From NCBI RefSeq assembly GCF_001264245.1, contig NZ_CP011339.1, forward strand, positions 1,860,001-1,924,000: a stretch of DNA of 64,000 bases, in the 5' to 3' direction. The position numbers and the translations under genes are program-made. Below, piece by piece: positions 26,148 to 34,753 of this stretch. This DNA comes from Microcystis panniformis FACHB-1757. GTDB lineage: Bacteria; Cyanobacteriota; Cyanobacteriia; Cyanobacteriales; Microcystaceae. Below the pieces are notes generated by a model. It was not told where the DNA came from, ran no database searches, and worked only from the letters and a program-made list of their open reading frames with translations. Within the stretch, counting starts at the first letter, position 1. Every line of letters starts with the position of its first letter.

Positions 26148-28130
26148 ATGAACACTTCATCTGGCAATCCGTTTAATTATAGTAGTGCCATGGCCAAAAA
26201 TAATGGCCTGATGGCGAACAGTAGTTCTCGTATGGCGTTGGATAATCTTCTGCGGCGAGAATTAAAAGTCAGCGATCCCAATGATGCCAAACAGATAGCA
26301 GAGGCATTACTAAACCGCTATAAAAACAATCCTAGAGCATTAGCCATCAACAAGGAGGCGGAGGGAGTTCCCTTTCTTTTGGCTTCTGGTACACCGATGG
26401 CCTTGCAGCAAGCCCCCACATCCTCCGATGCAGAAATGCAGCAAGCGATCAATGATGTGGAGCGGGATTTGCGGGAACTGACCACCAACTCCATCCTCAA
26501 GGACGTGACCCCAGAATTGGAAGGCTGGGCGATGGCAGTTCGTTCTGCCATTCAGGAAGGGGTGAATTCGGCTCGTTTTGCCCTCGATCCCAGACAGCGG
26601 GATAAAACCTTCGGCATCCGTCGCACCTTGGGGGATTATGCTCGCCTGGCGCGGCTGGTTGGGGCGCTGACTCCTACCATGAGCCTCATCTATCGCAAGT
26701 TCGCTCAGAGTTTGGATGAAGTGGCTTCCGTCTTATTTGTGATGATGGGTGAAGCACTCTCTAATGTCGGCTTCGGCGGTCGTTATCTCTTACAGGCTCC
26801 CTATAGCGAGTTACAAGTGCGCCGGGATGCTGTTATCTATGCCCTGCGGAATTTAGTCGGGGCAACTCAAGAGGCTTATGCTCCCAACGAATGGCCCAGA
26901 GGGATCGATGCCTACCGCCAGCTTTTCCAACGGTTGGAAGAACAGGGACAAGGCGATCTTCGCGCTCTCCTGGTTGAAGGCGAGTTAAGTCGCGTCATGG
27001 ATGCGCTCATTCAAAGGTCTGGTCAGGGTAGTGTCGCGGGTTTGCGCCAATTAGGGGCAACAGCACAGTTGGATGTCGAACGCCTGCGGCGCCTAGTCAT
27101 CGTTGGTAAGAACTTGATCTATCCTGCTGCTCCACCTCTGACTGCTTTTCTGGAAGCTTTGCAGCTTTTTGTGGATGGTTTCGAGCCATCCGGTGGATTC
27201 CGGTTGCTGCGGATTGCCCGACCGCCGATTTTGTTCTATGGCCTGTATGGGATGTCCGCCTTTGATGAAGCTGAAGAAAGGCTGCTACGGCTGATCATTG
27301 AGCGCAATCAGCTTGCGGATAAACTGGACTGCTATTTGCAATGTGGCTGTACTTCTAAAACAGTTCTCTGCCAAATTGTTCTCGATAAAATTCTTTACGA
27401 TCTCGATCGCGCGATCGACCTCTATGCTGTGGGGACGCAAGATACTAACGATCCTCTGAAGAAATCGCCAGAAAAACGGGCAGTTGCCTATAGCTACATC
27501 GTGGATGTTTTCCTATTTCCTAATCAGCCTAAAGGGGAAGCAAACCTTGAGCGAGGTCGCTGTCTCCTAGAAAATGATACTACAGGTTCCGAAGTTTTAT
27601 TACCTGGCGAACAGGGTAATTCCCAACAGTACCTCAATCATCTCATTTATCAAAGTTGTTTGCAGATTCGCAAGGATCTTTATGTTTCTTCTGGAAACCC
27701 TGAACCCGCTGACACGAGGGTACTACTAGCACTTCCTGAAAATGACAAAACAATCAGAGACTTAGTTTGCCAAGAATTACAAGTTCAAAAAGACATGGAA
27801 GGTCGTTGGGAAAATCTGGTGCAAACGATGGCTCCGTCGTGCATACCATTTAGGAATGTTCGATGGAATAATTCAAACAATAAACACTCAGTATCAGGAG
27901 TATTTAATGTCATGAACAGCCTAATTAATCGAGCTTTACAGAGAGCTTTAGGGAAAACCGAAAATGATAGCCAAATCGATCTTGAAGTTAAATTTGAGTT
28001 ACCAGGTAACTACGAAGAAAGCCTGAAGATTGTTGCTGATAAGCTCAGTCCTAAACTAGGCGAGTCAGCCCAAAATCTTGCTGAAGATTTTGATGATTTA
28101 GTTAATGACAATCCATTAACTGAGCCATGA
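26148..28130 (+). CDS. Unknown 660-aa protein of the locus
   Basis: Largely alpha-helical by composition. The N-terminus is Ser/Asn-rich (NTSSGNPFNYSSAMAKNN) with no signal peptide; a helical middle runs to ~400 (DYARLARLVGALTPTMSLIYRKFAQSLDEV, YALRNLVGATQEAY). A Cys-containing segment, CYLQCGCTSKTVLCQIVLDK, lies near 395-415, and the C-terminal third is less GC-rich and more Lys/Asn-rich than the rest. The shift suggests two domains of different origin. No catalytic motif is seen. 72 bp after the protease gene; a MITE lies 27 bp past its stop. Confidence 0.7.
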   Translation: MNTSSGNPFNYSSAMAKNNGLMANSSSRMALDNLLRRELKVSDPNDAKQIAEALLNRYKNNPRALAINKEAEGVPFLLASGTPMALQQAPTSSDAEMQQAINDVERDLRELTTNSILKDVTPELEGWAMAVRSAIQEGVNSARFALDPRQRDKTFGIRRTLGDYARLARLVGALTPTMSLIYRKFAQSLDEVASVLFVMMGEALSNVGFGGRYLLQAPYSELQVRRDAVIYALRNLVGATQEAYAPNEWPRGIDAYRQLFQRLEEQGQGDLRALLVEGELSRVMDALIQRSGQGSVAGLRQLGATAQLDVERLRRLVIVGKNLIYPAAPPLTAFLEALQLFVDGFEPSGGFRLLRIARPPILFYGLYGMSAFDEAEERLLRLIIERNQLADKLDCYLQCGCTSKTVLCQIVLDKILYDLDRAIDLYAVGTQDTNDPLKKSPEKRAVAYSYIVDVFLFPNQPKGEANLERGRCLLENDTTGSEVLLPGEQGNSQQYLNHLIYQSCLQIRKDLYVSSGNPEPADTRVLLALPENDKTIRDLVCQELQVQKDMEGRWENLVQTMAPSCIPFRNVRWNNSNNKHSVSGVFNVMNSLINRALQRALGKTENDSQIDLEVKFELPGNYEESLKIVADKLSPKLGESAQNLAEDFDDLVNDNPLTEP

Positions 28131-28149
28131 CAATTATTGATCACCGATT

Positions 28150-28352
28150 CATAAACTGGCTCTTCGGTTTGTGTTATGCAATGGACGGGGGTTATAAGGG
28201 ATGGAACCCTTATAGAGAAAGGCATTTAGCGATTTTTGTCAATTGTTTTTTATCTAGAGCGAACTAATCAATTAAGTCTCTTGCCAGATAAGGATTTAGT
28301 CGATTTATGCCCCCCTATCGAACCATACCAAGTAACGAAGAACCCATAAACT
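28150..28352. repeat. ISL3-type MITE, 187 bp, 8-bp target duplication
   Basis: The MITE at 28158-28344 starts GGCTCTTCGGTTTGTGTTAT and ends CGAAGAACC. CATAAACT is perfectly duplicated at 28150-28157 and 28345-28352. It separates the fourth and fifth genes of the locus; without it they would be about 53 bp apart. It contains an in-frame ATG that falsely lengthens the next ORF. Confidence 0.92.
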
Positions 28353-28378
28353 TAGAGTTTTTAAGCAGGAGAGTACGG

Positions 28379-29326
28379 ATGATGACACCTAGTACGAAAA
28401 GAGAAACTATACCAGAACCTAACACAGTAATTCACAAGAGGATTCAAGGCATTACTGAGGCAATTCTGAGCCTTGCTGATGCAAAACTAGCACTAAGTGT
28501 TGGCGAGGAAGCAGGAAACAACACAAATTCCGCAAATATGACAACAGCTGGATTAGCAGATATCGCCAATGCTATTAACAATTTGCAGCTATCTGTGAAA
28601 GTACCTGCTCCAAACATTTCCATCAATATCTCTGTCTACATACTCCTCATTAACCTCAATATCTTTATCTGGTGGTGGCTGTGTCGCAATAAACGAGACA
28701 GGATGGGTTGTTTGATGAACAATATGCGGCAATCGAAATTATGGGATCAAGCAATGAAGGGATACAGTGGAAAAAATGAACTTGAAAAGCGATTTACATC
28801 TATCTTTGAAACGCCTGTAGAGTCTATCGGTTTAAGAGCAGAATCTTTAGGTGAACCAACTCTACAAGAGGAAGAGGAAGGAGAACAAAAATGGATGGAT
28901 TGTGCTTTAAAGATCGAGGATTTGTGTATGGAACTGTTGGGTTCTTTTGAGGTTAAATCCCCTGAAGCCGGACAACAAGCCGCTCCCCCAGCACCACCAC
29001 CGCTAGAATTATTTCCTACTTCTTTAGAGGAGCAACTGACAGAGGAAAACCTAGCGCCAGCCCTGCCCTTACTTCACGAACTCAGTCAAGTTGAAGCCAG
29101 CTTGACACAAGAAGATCTGGACGTTGCCAATTTAGATCGTCTAGAAAGACAACTGGAAGTCCTGCAAAACAAATTAGCCGAGCATCCAGATTTGTTCAAT
29201 GAAGATCTGGCCAGGAGTGCCTCAGAACCCTTGGGGAACAGTAAGCTCGCCCTGCGCTACCAGCGCCTGATCCAACTCCAGCAATTACGTCAATTAATCC
29301 TTCAATATTTTGCCTCAAATAGTTAA
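28379..29326 (+). CDS. Unknown protein with one membrane segment
   Basis: 315 residues from the ATG at 28379, chosen because GGAGAG lies just upstream; a longer frame starting at 28307 would begin inside the MITE and is unlikely. After ~75 hydrophilic residues comes a hydrophobic segment, ISINISVYILLINLNIFIWWWL (about 80-101), then a basic flank CRNKRD. The rest is acidic and helical, with a Pro-rich stretch (AAPPAPPPLELFP) and Leu/Glu-rich coiled coil (LDRLERQLEVLQNKLAEH). The only clear membrane protein of the locus, so perhaps its anchor. No family is recognised. Confidence 0.7.
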   Translation: MMTPSTKRETIPEPNTVIHKRIQGITEAILSLADAKLALSVGEEAGNNTNSANMTTAGLADIANAINNLQLSVKVPAPNISINISVYILLINLNIFIWWWLCRNKRDRMGCLMNNMRQSKLWDQAMKGYSGKNELEKRFTSIFETPVESIGLRAESLGEPTLQEEEEGEQKWMDCALKIEDLCMELLGSFEVKSPEAGQQAAPPAPPPLELFPTSLEEQLTEENLAPALPLLHELSQVEASLTQEDLDVANLDRLERQLEVLQNKLAEHPDLFNEDLARSASEPLGNSKLALRYQRLIQLQQLRQLILQYFASNS

Positions 29327-29347
29327 ATCGCCGCAAGGAATCCAACC

Positions 29348-30439
29348 ATGACCTACAACACCACAGAAACCATTCAACGCTTGTGGGCAACCTTTTTGAG
29401 AGATCAATTAGGAGCGATGCCACCGGAAGAGCGCCAACAGTACGAACAGCAACTCGAAGACCGTTTCGGTGAACTACTCAAGGGGGCGGCCGACGGTTCC
29501 AGTAGTCCCGATAGTTTCCTCGATTTAATGGGATTTGGACCCAAAGGACCGATTCCCTTCGAGAACGTTTCCTATCCCTATATCCAGCCAGATTTCGATG
29601 ATTCCGTCGTTCCTAGTCAACTCCACGCCGCCGCCGAACTGTACTATATCTACCAACACGAACGGATGAAAGTTTTTCAAGTCATCCAAGTGCTGCAGCG
29701 TCTGTTTAGAGAGGGACGGATGCGGATTCAACGGGGACCGGGGGCGCGAGGTCTATATTTACTTGACAAATGGAAACCTTTGCGCTATACGATCCGCGAT
29801 CGGATGATGGCCTATCGTCGCGCCTTTAACTACGGTAATGCCCAACCAGCTTCGGGGGCGATCATTAACCGCAATTTTCACCGGCAATTAGTCGGGTTTA
29901 TGGTGGCCGTTGCCCAATATTTCCGGGATTTATTGATCGGGGAAGTAATTCGCGGTGGCACTCTCATTGAACAGCGACCCTTTGGCAGTATCGGCACGGT
30001 TCAACGCATCGGCTTGGATCTGCGCTATGCTCTCGATCGCTCCACCTACGGTAACATTTTGGCCCTGACGATGGAAACGGGACATTATCTCAATACGGTT
30101 CTCAACCTTTTGGATGCAGCCGATATCAAAAAAGCCTTCGATGCTAATACCAAATGGGATGTGATCGAAATCGTCTCCAATCGCTATCTGGGGGGTATTG
30201 CCGAACCTTCCCAACGGGCAAAAATGGCGGAAAGCGGTCGTCGGATTCTGCAATTTGTCGCCGATAACGACTTTAAAACTGCCCTTGACCCGATTTTATT
30301 CCAATCGGAACTCAGACCCATGGGTCCCCATTCGGAAGCTTGGTTAGCTGCCTATCGCATGACTCCCGAAGGCCGGGCTTTTCAGGGGGTAACTCCGGCG
30401 CTACGCAGTGTTATCGGTTCGGGGTCTGCTGGGGTGTAA
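29348..30439 (+). CDS. Unknown 363-aa protein of the locus
   Basis: Starts 21 bp after the membrane-protein gene. Mostly helical; N-terminal ETIQRLWATFLRDQLGAMPPEERQQYEQQL, then a Gly/Pro linker (DLMGFGPKGPIPFENVSYPYIQP) and a long helical, aromatic- and Arg-rich domain (AELYYIYQHERMKVFQVIQVLQRLFREGRMRIQ, RMMAYRRAFNYGN). No membrane span, Cys cluster or catalytic motif is evident. GC content matches the first three genes of the locus. A structural or adaptor role is possible; no family is recognised. Confidence 0.7.
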   Translation: MTYNTTETIQRLWATFLRDQLGAMPPEERQQYEQQLEDRFGELLKGAADGSSSPDSFLDLMGFGPKGPIPFENVSYPYIQPDFDDSVVPSQLHAAAELYYIYQHERMKVFQVIQVLQRLFREGRMRIQRGPGARGLYLLDKWKPLRYTIRDRMMAYRRAFNYGNAQPASGAIINRNFHRQLVGFMVAVAQYFRDLLIGEVIRGGTLIEQRPFGSIGTVQRIGLDLRYALDRSTYGNILALTMETGHYLNTVLNLLDAADIKKAFDANTKWDVIEIVSNRYLGGIAEPSQRAKMAESGRRILQFVADNDFKTALDPILFQSELRPMGPHSEAWLAAYRMTPEGRAFQGVTPALRSVIGSGSAGV

Positions 30440-30444
30440 CGCTA

Positions 30445-30642
30445 TTATTTTAGGGAGCATCTCACTTACGCGATGAGTAATTATACTTAGCCTAAAAGCC
30501 ACTCTTAATCGTGTCTTGGAACGAAATAGAGGCTTTTAAAGACCGCGTACATGGAGAATTAAAACAAGAATTACCCTCGAAAAGCCTATTTTTCTACTAA
30601 GTATTTATGCTCATTGCAAAGGTGAGATGCTCCCTTATTTTA
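30445..30642. repeat. 182-bp MITE (GGGAGCATCTCAC ends), 8-bp target duplication
   Basis: The MITE at 30453-30634 has ends GGGAGCATCTCAC and GTGAGATGCTCCC. TTATTTTA is duplicated at 30445-30452 and 30635-30642. The copy at 58283-58464 has the same length and nearly identical sequence. This copy ends 19 bp before the next gene's ATG. Confidence 0.92.
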
Positions 30643-30653
30643 GAGGTGTCCCG

Positions 30654-31517
30654 ATGAGTGCCGCTCTTTTGCCCGATTTCTCCATTAACCTCAATCAACG
30701 CCGTTGGTCTTGTGTCCTCGATCCCAACCTGGCCTTATCGGATTATGGTCTGCTCCTGGTCAAACAATTAGGACGATTTCTCGAATTATGGATAGCGCGA
30801 GAATTTTGGCATCTAATTGATAATAGCGATGTTTTCGATCGCTGGCGGCCTTGGCTAGAAGCGTCCCCAGAGAAGGGCAATTGCCCATCCCTTCTTACTC
30901 CGGAACTTTCTTCTCAAACCCGTCGCACTTTGCGGGAATGGGAAAGACTGCGACTAGAGACGGATTTAGGTAATCATCATCTATTTTGGATCGGCGATGG
31001 GCTTGGTGAATCCCTTTTGCCCAAAGAAACCGACAGCAGTTTAGTCAGTCGTTGGGAATGGTTAGCCCGCAGTTTAGATAGACAAATTCACACCGATCTG
31101 CTCGGCTATGCTTTCCGAGATGCGATCGCTTTGAGTGCCGCCTTGGGGTCGGCCTTTATCCTAACCCATCGCTCCCCGGAAGATCGGGCCCGCAACTTAC
31201 CCCCAGTAATCTGTTCTACCTTGGAGAGTTGGGGCATCAACTGTCAGGAAATTGACCAACAAGATGCGATCGCTGCTTTGGAACGGGAACAATTACGCCA
31301 GTTATTCATCCAGTCTGGAGTCTCCAAATTGCTCTGGATGGGATTCCACCCAGTGGTTCTGCATTTAGTAGTTCCGGAAGCAATCAGGATCGATCCTCCT
31401 CCCAGTTGGTCCGAAGATATTTCTGCGAGCGAATTGGAATTAGAAGACTGGTCAGAAACTAGGGGAGAAAAAATTGATTTTTGGCAGGGTGCAAGGGGAT
31501 TTTGGTATGAGATTTAA
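30654..31517 (+). CDS. Unknown Trp-rich protein, seventh gene of the locus
   Basis: 287 residues (MSAALLPDFSINLNQRRWSCVLDPNLALSDYG...). ATG 30654 is preferred; the open frame extends upstream only into the MITE. It is soluble, with many Trp (WIAREFWHLID, FDRWRPWLEAS, RWEWLARSLDRQIH) and a central Ala-rich helix (GYAFRDAIALSAALGSAFILTHR). The tail is acidic (ISASELELEDWSETRGEKIDFW). No known domain. Without the MITE it would start 24 bp after the previous stop, consistent with an original operon. Confidence 0.7.
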   Translation: MSAALLPDFSINLNQRRWSCVLDPNLALSDYGLLLVKQLGRFLELWIAREFWHLIDNSDVFDRWRPWLEASPEKGNCPSLLTPELSSQTRRTLREWERLRLETDLGNHHLFWIGDGLGESLLPKETDSSLVSRWEWLARSLDRQIHTDLLGYAFRDAIALSAALGSAFILTHRSPEDRARNLPPVICSTLESWGINCQEIDQQDAIAALEREQLRQLFIQSGVSKLLWMGFHPVVLHLVVPEAIRIDPPPSWSEDISASELELEDWSETRGEKIDFWQGARGFWYEI

Positions 31518-31535
31518 CGTTGAAAAACCTTCCTT

Positions 31536-32168
31536 TTATTTTTCCAACTGACTTCTTACCCAATTCCGAAATGCTTTTACTAACTCTAGGTAATCTGTCT
31601 GGCCAGCTTGTTGTAAAAATATAGCAATTTCTAAGATGGGTAAATTAGGAAAAAATTGACTTGTTGGGGAGGTAATATAAGTGCCATTTTGTAATTGTTG
31701 GATGACCAGAGATTCCCCATTATAAACCCAAACCTCTGCCACGCCTAAATCTGCATAAACCTGAAGGCGATTTTGAGAACTGCTGGTGACATCAATTTCT
31801 ATGACTAAATCTGGTGCAGGGTCTTCATTTAAGTCCAGTCGCTTTTTCCCCCGAACCGCCTCAATATTATCAATGTAAAAGCATTCATCCGGTTCTGCAC
31901 CACTCAATTTAGGGCGTTTAAAGGTGGTAGAACCAAGGGGATAAATCGGGACTGCTGATTCTTCCGCTAGGGTTTCGACAAAGCGACCGATGAGGGTTTT
32001 ACTAAATTCGTGTTCTGGGGAAGGAGCCATGATTTCTAAATTGCCACGATTGTAGGTCAGCCGCAGACGGCGATCGCTCATTTCTTCTAGCAGCGTTTCG
32101 TAGGTTTCCCAGCTAATCCCGGACAGGTGAATTATTTCAGCCGGTGGTGCGAGCAGTGTTGCAGTCAT
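31536..32168 (-). CDS. Uma2-family (DUF820) putative restriction-like endonuclease
   Basis: About 210 residues from MTATLLAPPAEIIHLSG (an in-frame ATG lies seven codons further up, at 32189). Family features of the PD-(D/E)XK fold: PSPEHEFSKTLIGRFVETLAEE, a central EPDECFYI, then DPAPDLVIEIDVTSSSQNRLQVYADLGVAEVWVY with the catalytic D...ExD core. These proteins are very numerous in cyanobacteria and their role is uncertain. It is convergent with the locus and divergent from the DUF4438 gene. Confidence 0.88.
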   Translation of the reverse strand: MTATLLAPPAEIIHLSGISWETYETLLEEMSDRRLRLTYNRGNLEIMAPSPEHEFSKTLIGRFVETLAEESAVPIYPLGSTTFKRPKLSGAEPDECFYIDNIEAVRGKKRLDLNEDPAPDLVIEIDVTSSSQNRLQVYADLGVAEVWVYNGESLVIQQLQNGTYITSPTSQFFPNLPILEIAIFLQQAGQTDYLELVKAFRNWVRSQLEK

Positions 32169-32220
32169 AGATTCAAGCAAAAATCCCATGCTTCCATTTT
32201 AGAATACTGATAACTGATAT

Positions 32221-33219
32221 ATGAATAATTCACGACCAGATAGTGCCAATTCCCTCCGTATTAACCAACCAGACTTAGTAATGGTGGCCGTTGCCGGTCA
32301 AATTGCCCATCCGGTCGGTCAGGCTAATCCCTATCGCATCGGTCATGATGGCATACCCCGAATCCTTCCGGCCACCGGGGGAATTGTCCTCAATCAACGG
32401 GTTGGCGATCGCTGTGTGGGTTTAATGGGGGATCATATTGAGCCGGGGGTGGCTCTCCATAATAATAGTCGGGAAATTATCGGCAGTCGTCGCGGCCCCA
32501 ATCTCGCCCTGATTACCTATGCTTGTCTGGGCAATCGCGCTAGGGTGATTACCGGTCCTGCCACGGGTCAATCGGGTCTGGTGACGGGAAAACATGGGGG
32601 AGTAGACCACGTTTTGGTAGATTTTCCCCCTGCGGTTTTGCGTCGCTTACGGATCGGCGATCGAGTGCAAATCTATAGTTATGGTTTGGGGTTAAAATTA
32701 TTAGACTATCCCGATCTGCGTTTATTTAACTGTTCCCCCGATTTCCTGCGGCGTTGGGGTTTAATTCCGGGTGATCGCGGTTTACAGGTCCCCGTGACTC
32801 ATTTTGTCCCTGCTGCCGCTATGGGTTCGGGATTAGGCAAAAATACGGTCTGGCGCGGTGATTACGATATCCAGCTATTTGATCCGCAACTTCGCCGTCG
32901 CTATCGTCTCGATACTCTTCGATTCGGCGATTTGGTTGCCATTGGCTCGGCGGATACCCGTCACGGTCCTAGTTACCGTCAAGGTCGGATTACTTTCGGG
33001 ATTATCGTCCATGGCGATAGTACGGTCAGTGGTCATGGTCCCGGGGTTATGCCTTTACTAACAGGTTCCTGCCAACGTTTACAACCTCTCTATGATGGCG
33101 GGGCTAATTTTGCCGCTCTGTTTAATTTGCGATCGCTACCCCCCGCTCAAGTCTATTCTCCTCTGGTCAATCCTTCCGGAATTACTCCTCGGTCTAGGGA
33201 AGTTTCTGTTAGTCACTAG
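32221..33219 (+). CDS. DUF4438-domain protein
   Basis: 332 residues matching DUF4438 throughout. Motifs: GHDGIPRILPATGGIVLNQRVGDRCVGLMGDHIEPGV, ITYACLGNRARVITGPATGQSGLVTGKHGGVDHVLVDF, and the glycine-rich core AAAMGSGLGKNTVWRGDYDIQ and IIVHGDSTVSGHGPGVMPLLTG. A structure from Thermotoga is known for the family, but its biochemical function is not. There is no secretion signal. It lies on the same strand as the seven-gene locus, separated only by the convergent Uma2 gene; a functional link is inferred from position. Confidence 0.85.
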   Translation: MNNSRPDSANSLRINQPDLVMVAVAGQIAHPVGQANPYRIGHDGIPRILPATGGIVLNQRVGDRCVGLMGDHIEPGVALHNNSREIIGSRRGPNLALITYACLGNRARVITGPATGQSGLVTGKHGGVDHVLVDFPPAVLRRLRIGDRVQIYSYGLGLKLLDYPDLRLFNCSPDFLRRWGLIPGDRGLQVPVTHFVPAAAMGSGLGKNTVWRGDYDIQLFDPQLRRRYRLDTLRFGDLVAIGSADTRHGPSYRQGRITFGIIVHGDSTVSGHGPGVMPLLTGSCQRLQPLYDGGANFAALFNLRSLPPAQVYSPLVNPSGITPRSREVSVSH

Positions 33220-33400
33220 ACCTCTTGTAAAAATCAAAAATTGTTGTTAGGGTTAGGAGTCAGGAGTCAGTAGTCAGTAGTCAGGAGAATTAAGAATGAA
33301 TAATAATCAATTAAACGGTCTATTTCCAGATTTTATGTAATTTAATCCTTGTTTTTGCCGTTTTTGAATCCTCAAAAATTAATTATGCAAGAGGTTTACT
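33215..33400. repeat. 180-bp IS5-related MITE, 3-bp target duplication
   Basis: The MITE at 33218-33397 has ends AGACCTCTTG and CAAGAGGTTT. ACT is duplicated at 33215-33217 and 33398-33400. It begins at the last base but one of the DUF4438 stop codon (TAG ends 33219), so the insertion supplies the end of that stop. It is the intact reference for the interrupted copy at 18.5-22.4 kb. Confidence 0.85.
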
Positions 33401-33509
33401 CTTAGTTTTTTATGGTTGAGCTAGAAACTCAATTATTGTTAAGTTTTTCTAATTTATTGGCAAGTTTTTCTGGAAAATTTTACAATGATCGAGCTTCGTC
33501 TTGATTAAA

Positions 33510-33712
33510 ACCTCGATGGTTCTTCGTTACTTGGTATGGTTCGATAGGGGTGCATAAATCGACTAAATCATTATCTGGCAAGAGACTTAATTGATTAGTT
33601 CGCTCTAGATAAAAAACAATTGATAAAAATCGCTAAATGCCTTTCTATATAAGGTTTCCATCCCTTATAAAACCCGTCCATTGCATAACAAAAACCGAAG
33701 AGCCACCCCGAT
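33510..33712. repeat. ISL3-type MITE, 187 bp
   Basis: The MITE at 33518-33704 has ends GGTTCTTCGTTACTTGGTAT and CCGAAGAGCC. The flanks ACCTCGAT (33510-33517) and ACCCCGAT (33705-33712) are a duplication with one mismatch, suggesting an older insertion. Same orientation as the copy at 34.4 kb. Confidence 0.88.
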
Positions 33713-33888
33713 TTTTACCCTAATCTATATTCCCAAATTAAATGTTAAGATTAGCCCAATTATGGGCAGAAATATATTACTGTAATCTTGACAAGACCGT
33801 CTTGCACCTACTTTTATTGATTGTTTCCTATTTTCCAGATAGACGAAGCTTTTATTTAGTCAGAAAACAAGTTAGGAGAGAAAAGACA

Positions 33889-34365
33889 ATGAATAACCAG
33901 CATCAGCAAAACCTTGGCTCTTTGTTCACCGATGTGTCCTATCAAGTAGTTTCAGAAATTTATAAGCACGATCATCACTACTGTATCATCTATCTAAAGG
34001 AAGATCAGAAAAAAAATTATTTAAAAGAATTAAAAAAATCTTTTGTTGAGGTGGATCAATTTGAAGTCAACGGTCAATGTTTTATTATTCTCGATGTATC
34101 CAGTCAAATTAAATCTTCCGCCCAAGAAATCGCCCAACTTCTCTCGGAAAGAGAACTACAAATCGCCACCCTAGTGGCCCTGGGACAAGCTAACAAACAG
34201 ATAGCCCATCGCTTACATATTAGTGAATGGACTGTTGCTACCTATTTACGGCGAATTTTTGCCAAATTAGGGGTAGATAGTCGTGCCGCTATGGTCTATC
34301 GTTGTGCCTCTCTCATTCAACTGTTGCAATCAGATTTCGATGTTCAGGAATTAGCAACTATTTGA
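33889..34365 (+). CDS. LuxR-type (NarL/FixJ-like) HTH regulator without a receiver domain
   Basis: 158 residues from the ATG at 33889, preceded by AGGAGA at good spacing; the frame is open to 33742, but that extension looks non-native. The C-terminus LSERELQIATLVALGQANKQIAHRLHISEWTVATYLRRIFAKLGVDSRAAMVYR is a full LuxR HTH. The N-terminal ~85 residues are not a receiver domain and may be a small sensor. Flanked on both sides by MITEs of the same family in direct orientation. Confidence 0.85.
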   Translation: MNNQHQQNLGSLFTDVSYQVVSEIYKHDHHYCIIYLKEDQKKNYLKELKKSFVEVDQFEVNGQCFIILDVSSQIKSSAQEIAQLLSERELQIATLVALGQANKQIAHRLHISEWTVATYLRRIFAKLGVDSRAAMVYRCASLIQLLQSDFDVQELATI

Positions 34366-34391
34366 TTAGCTAGTTTATAGGAGAGTGGGAA

Positions 34392-34594
34392 GCTTTTTTG
34401 GTTCTTCGTTACTTGGTATGGTTCGATAGGGGGGCATAAATCGACTAAATCCTTATCTGGCAAGAGACTTAATTGATTAGTTCGCTCTAGATAAAAAACA
34501 ATTGACAAAAATCGCTAAATGCCTTTCTCTATAAGGGTTCCATCCCTTATAACCCCCGTCCATTGCATAACACAAACCGAAGAGCCGCTTTTTT
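34392..34594. repeat. ISL3-type MITE, 187 bp, perfect 8-bp duplication
   Basis: The MITE at 34400-34586 is flanked by GCTTTTTT at 34392-34399 and 34587-34594. It is very similar to the copy 700 bp upstream. It fills most of the gap between the LuxR gene and the clpB terminator. Confidence 0.92.
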
Positions 34595-34725
34595 TCAGTG
34601 ATCAGTGAACTGATAACTGATACAGCCTTTCCGATCAAGATGAAGTATAACCGAATGTGGTATTGACGACCGCCGACCGACTCCTGACTGCACGAAAAAC
34701 TTTTTCGGTAAACCCGAAATAATCA

Positions 34726-34748
34726 AAGGGTGAGCATTGCCCACCCTT
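34726..34748 (-). terminator. Terminator of clpB
   Basis: The hairpin AAGGGTG/CACCCTT (34726-34732, 34742-34748) lies just past the clpB stop. On the minus strand it is followed by a T-rich stretch. Confidence 0.65.
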
Positions 34749-34753
34749 GCTAA

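Noticed and set aside
28307..28378. N-terminal extension of the membrane-protein gene
   Set aside because: It lies within the MITE and its duplication. The ATG at 28379 has a proper ribosome-binding site.
30453..30634. Small RNA gene upstream of the seventh gene
   Set aside because: Inverted ends, target duplication and a second copy at 58.3 kb identify it as a MITE.
34400..34586. Riboswitch-like structured leader before clpB
   Set aside because: The structure belongs to the ISL3-type MITE, is repeated elsewhere, and lies downstream of clpB, which is on the minus strand.
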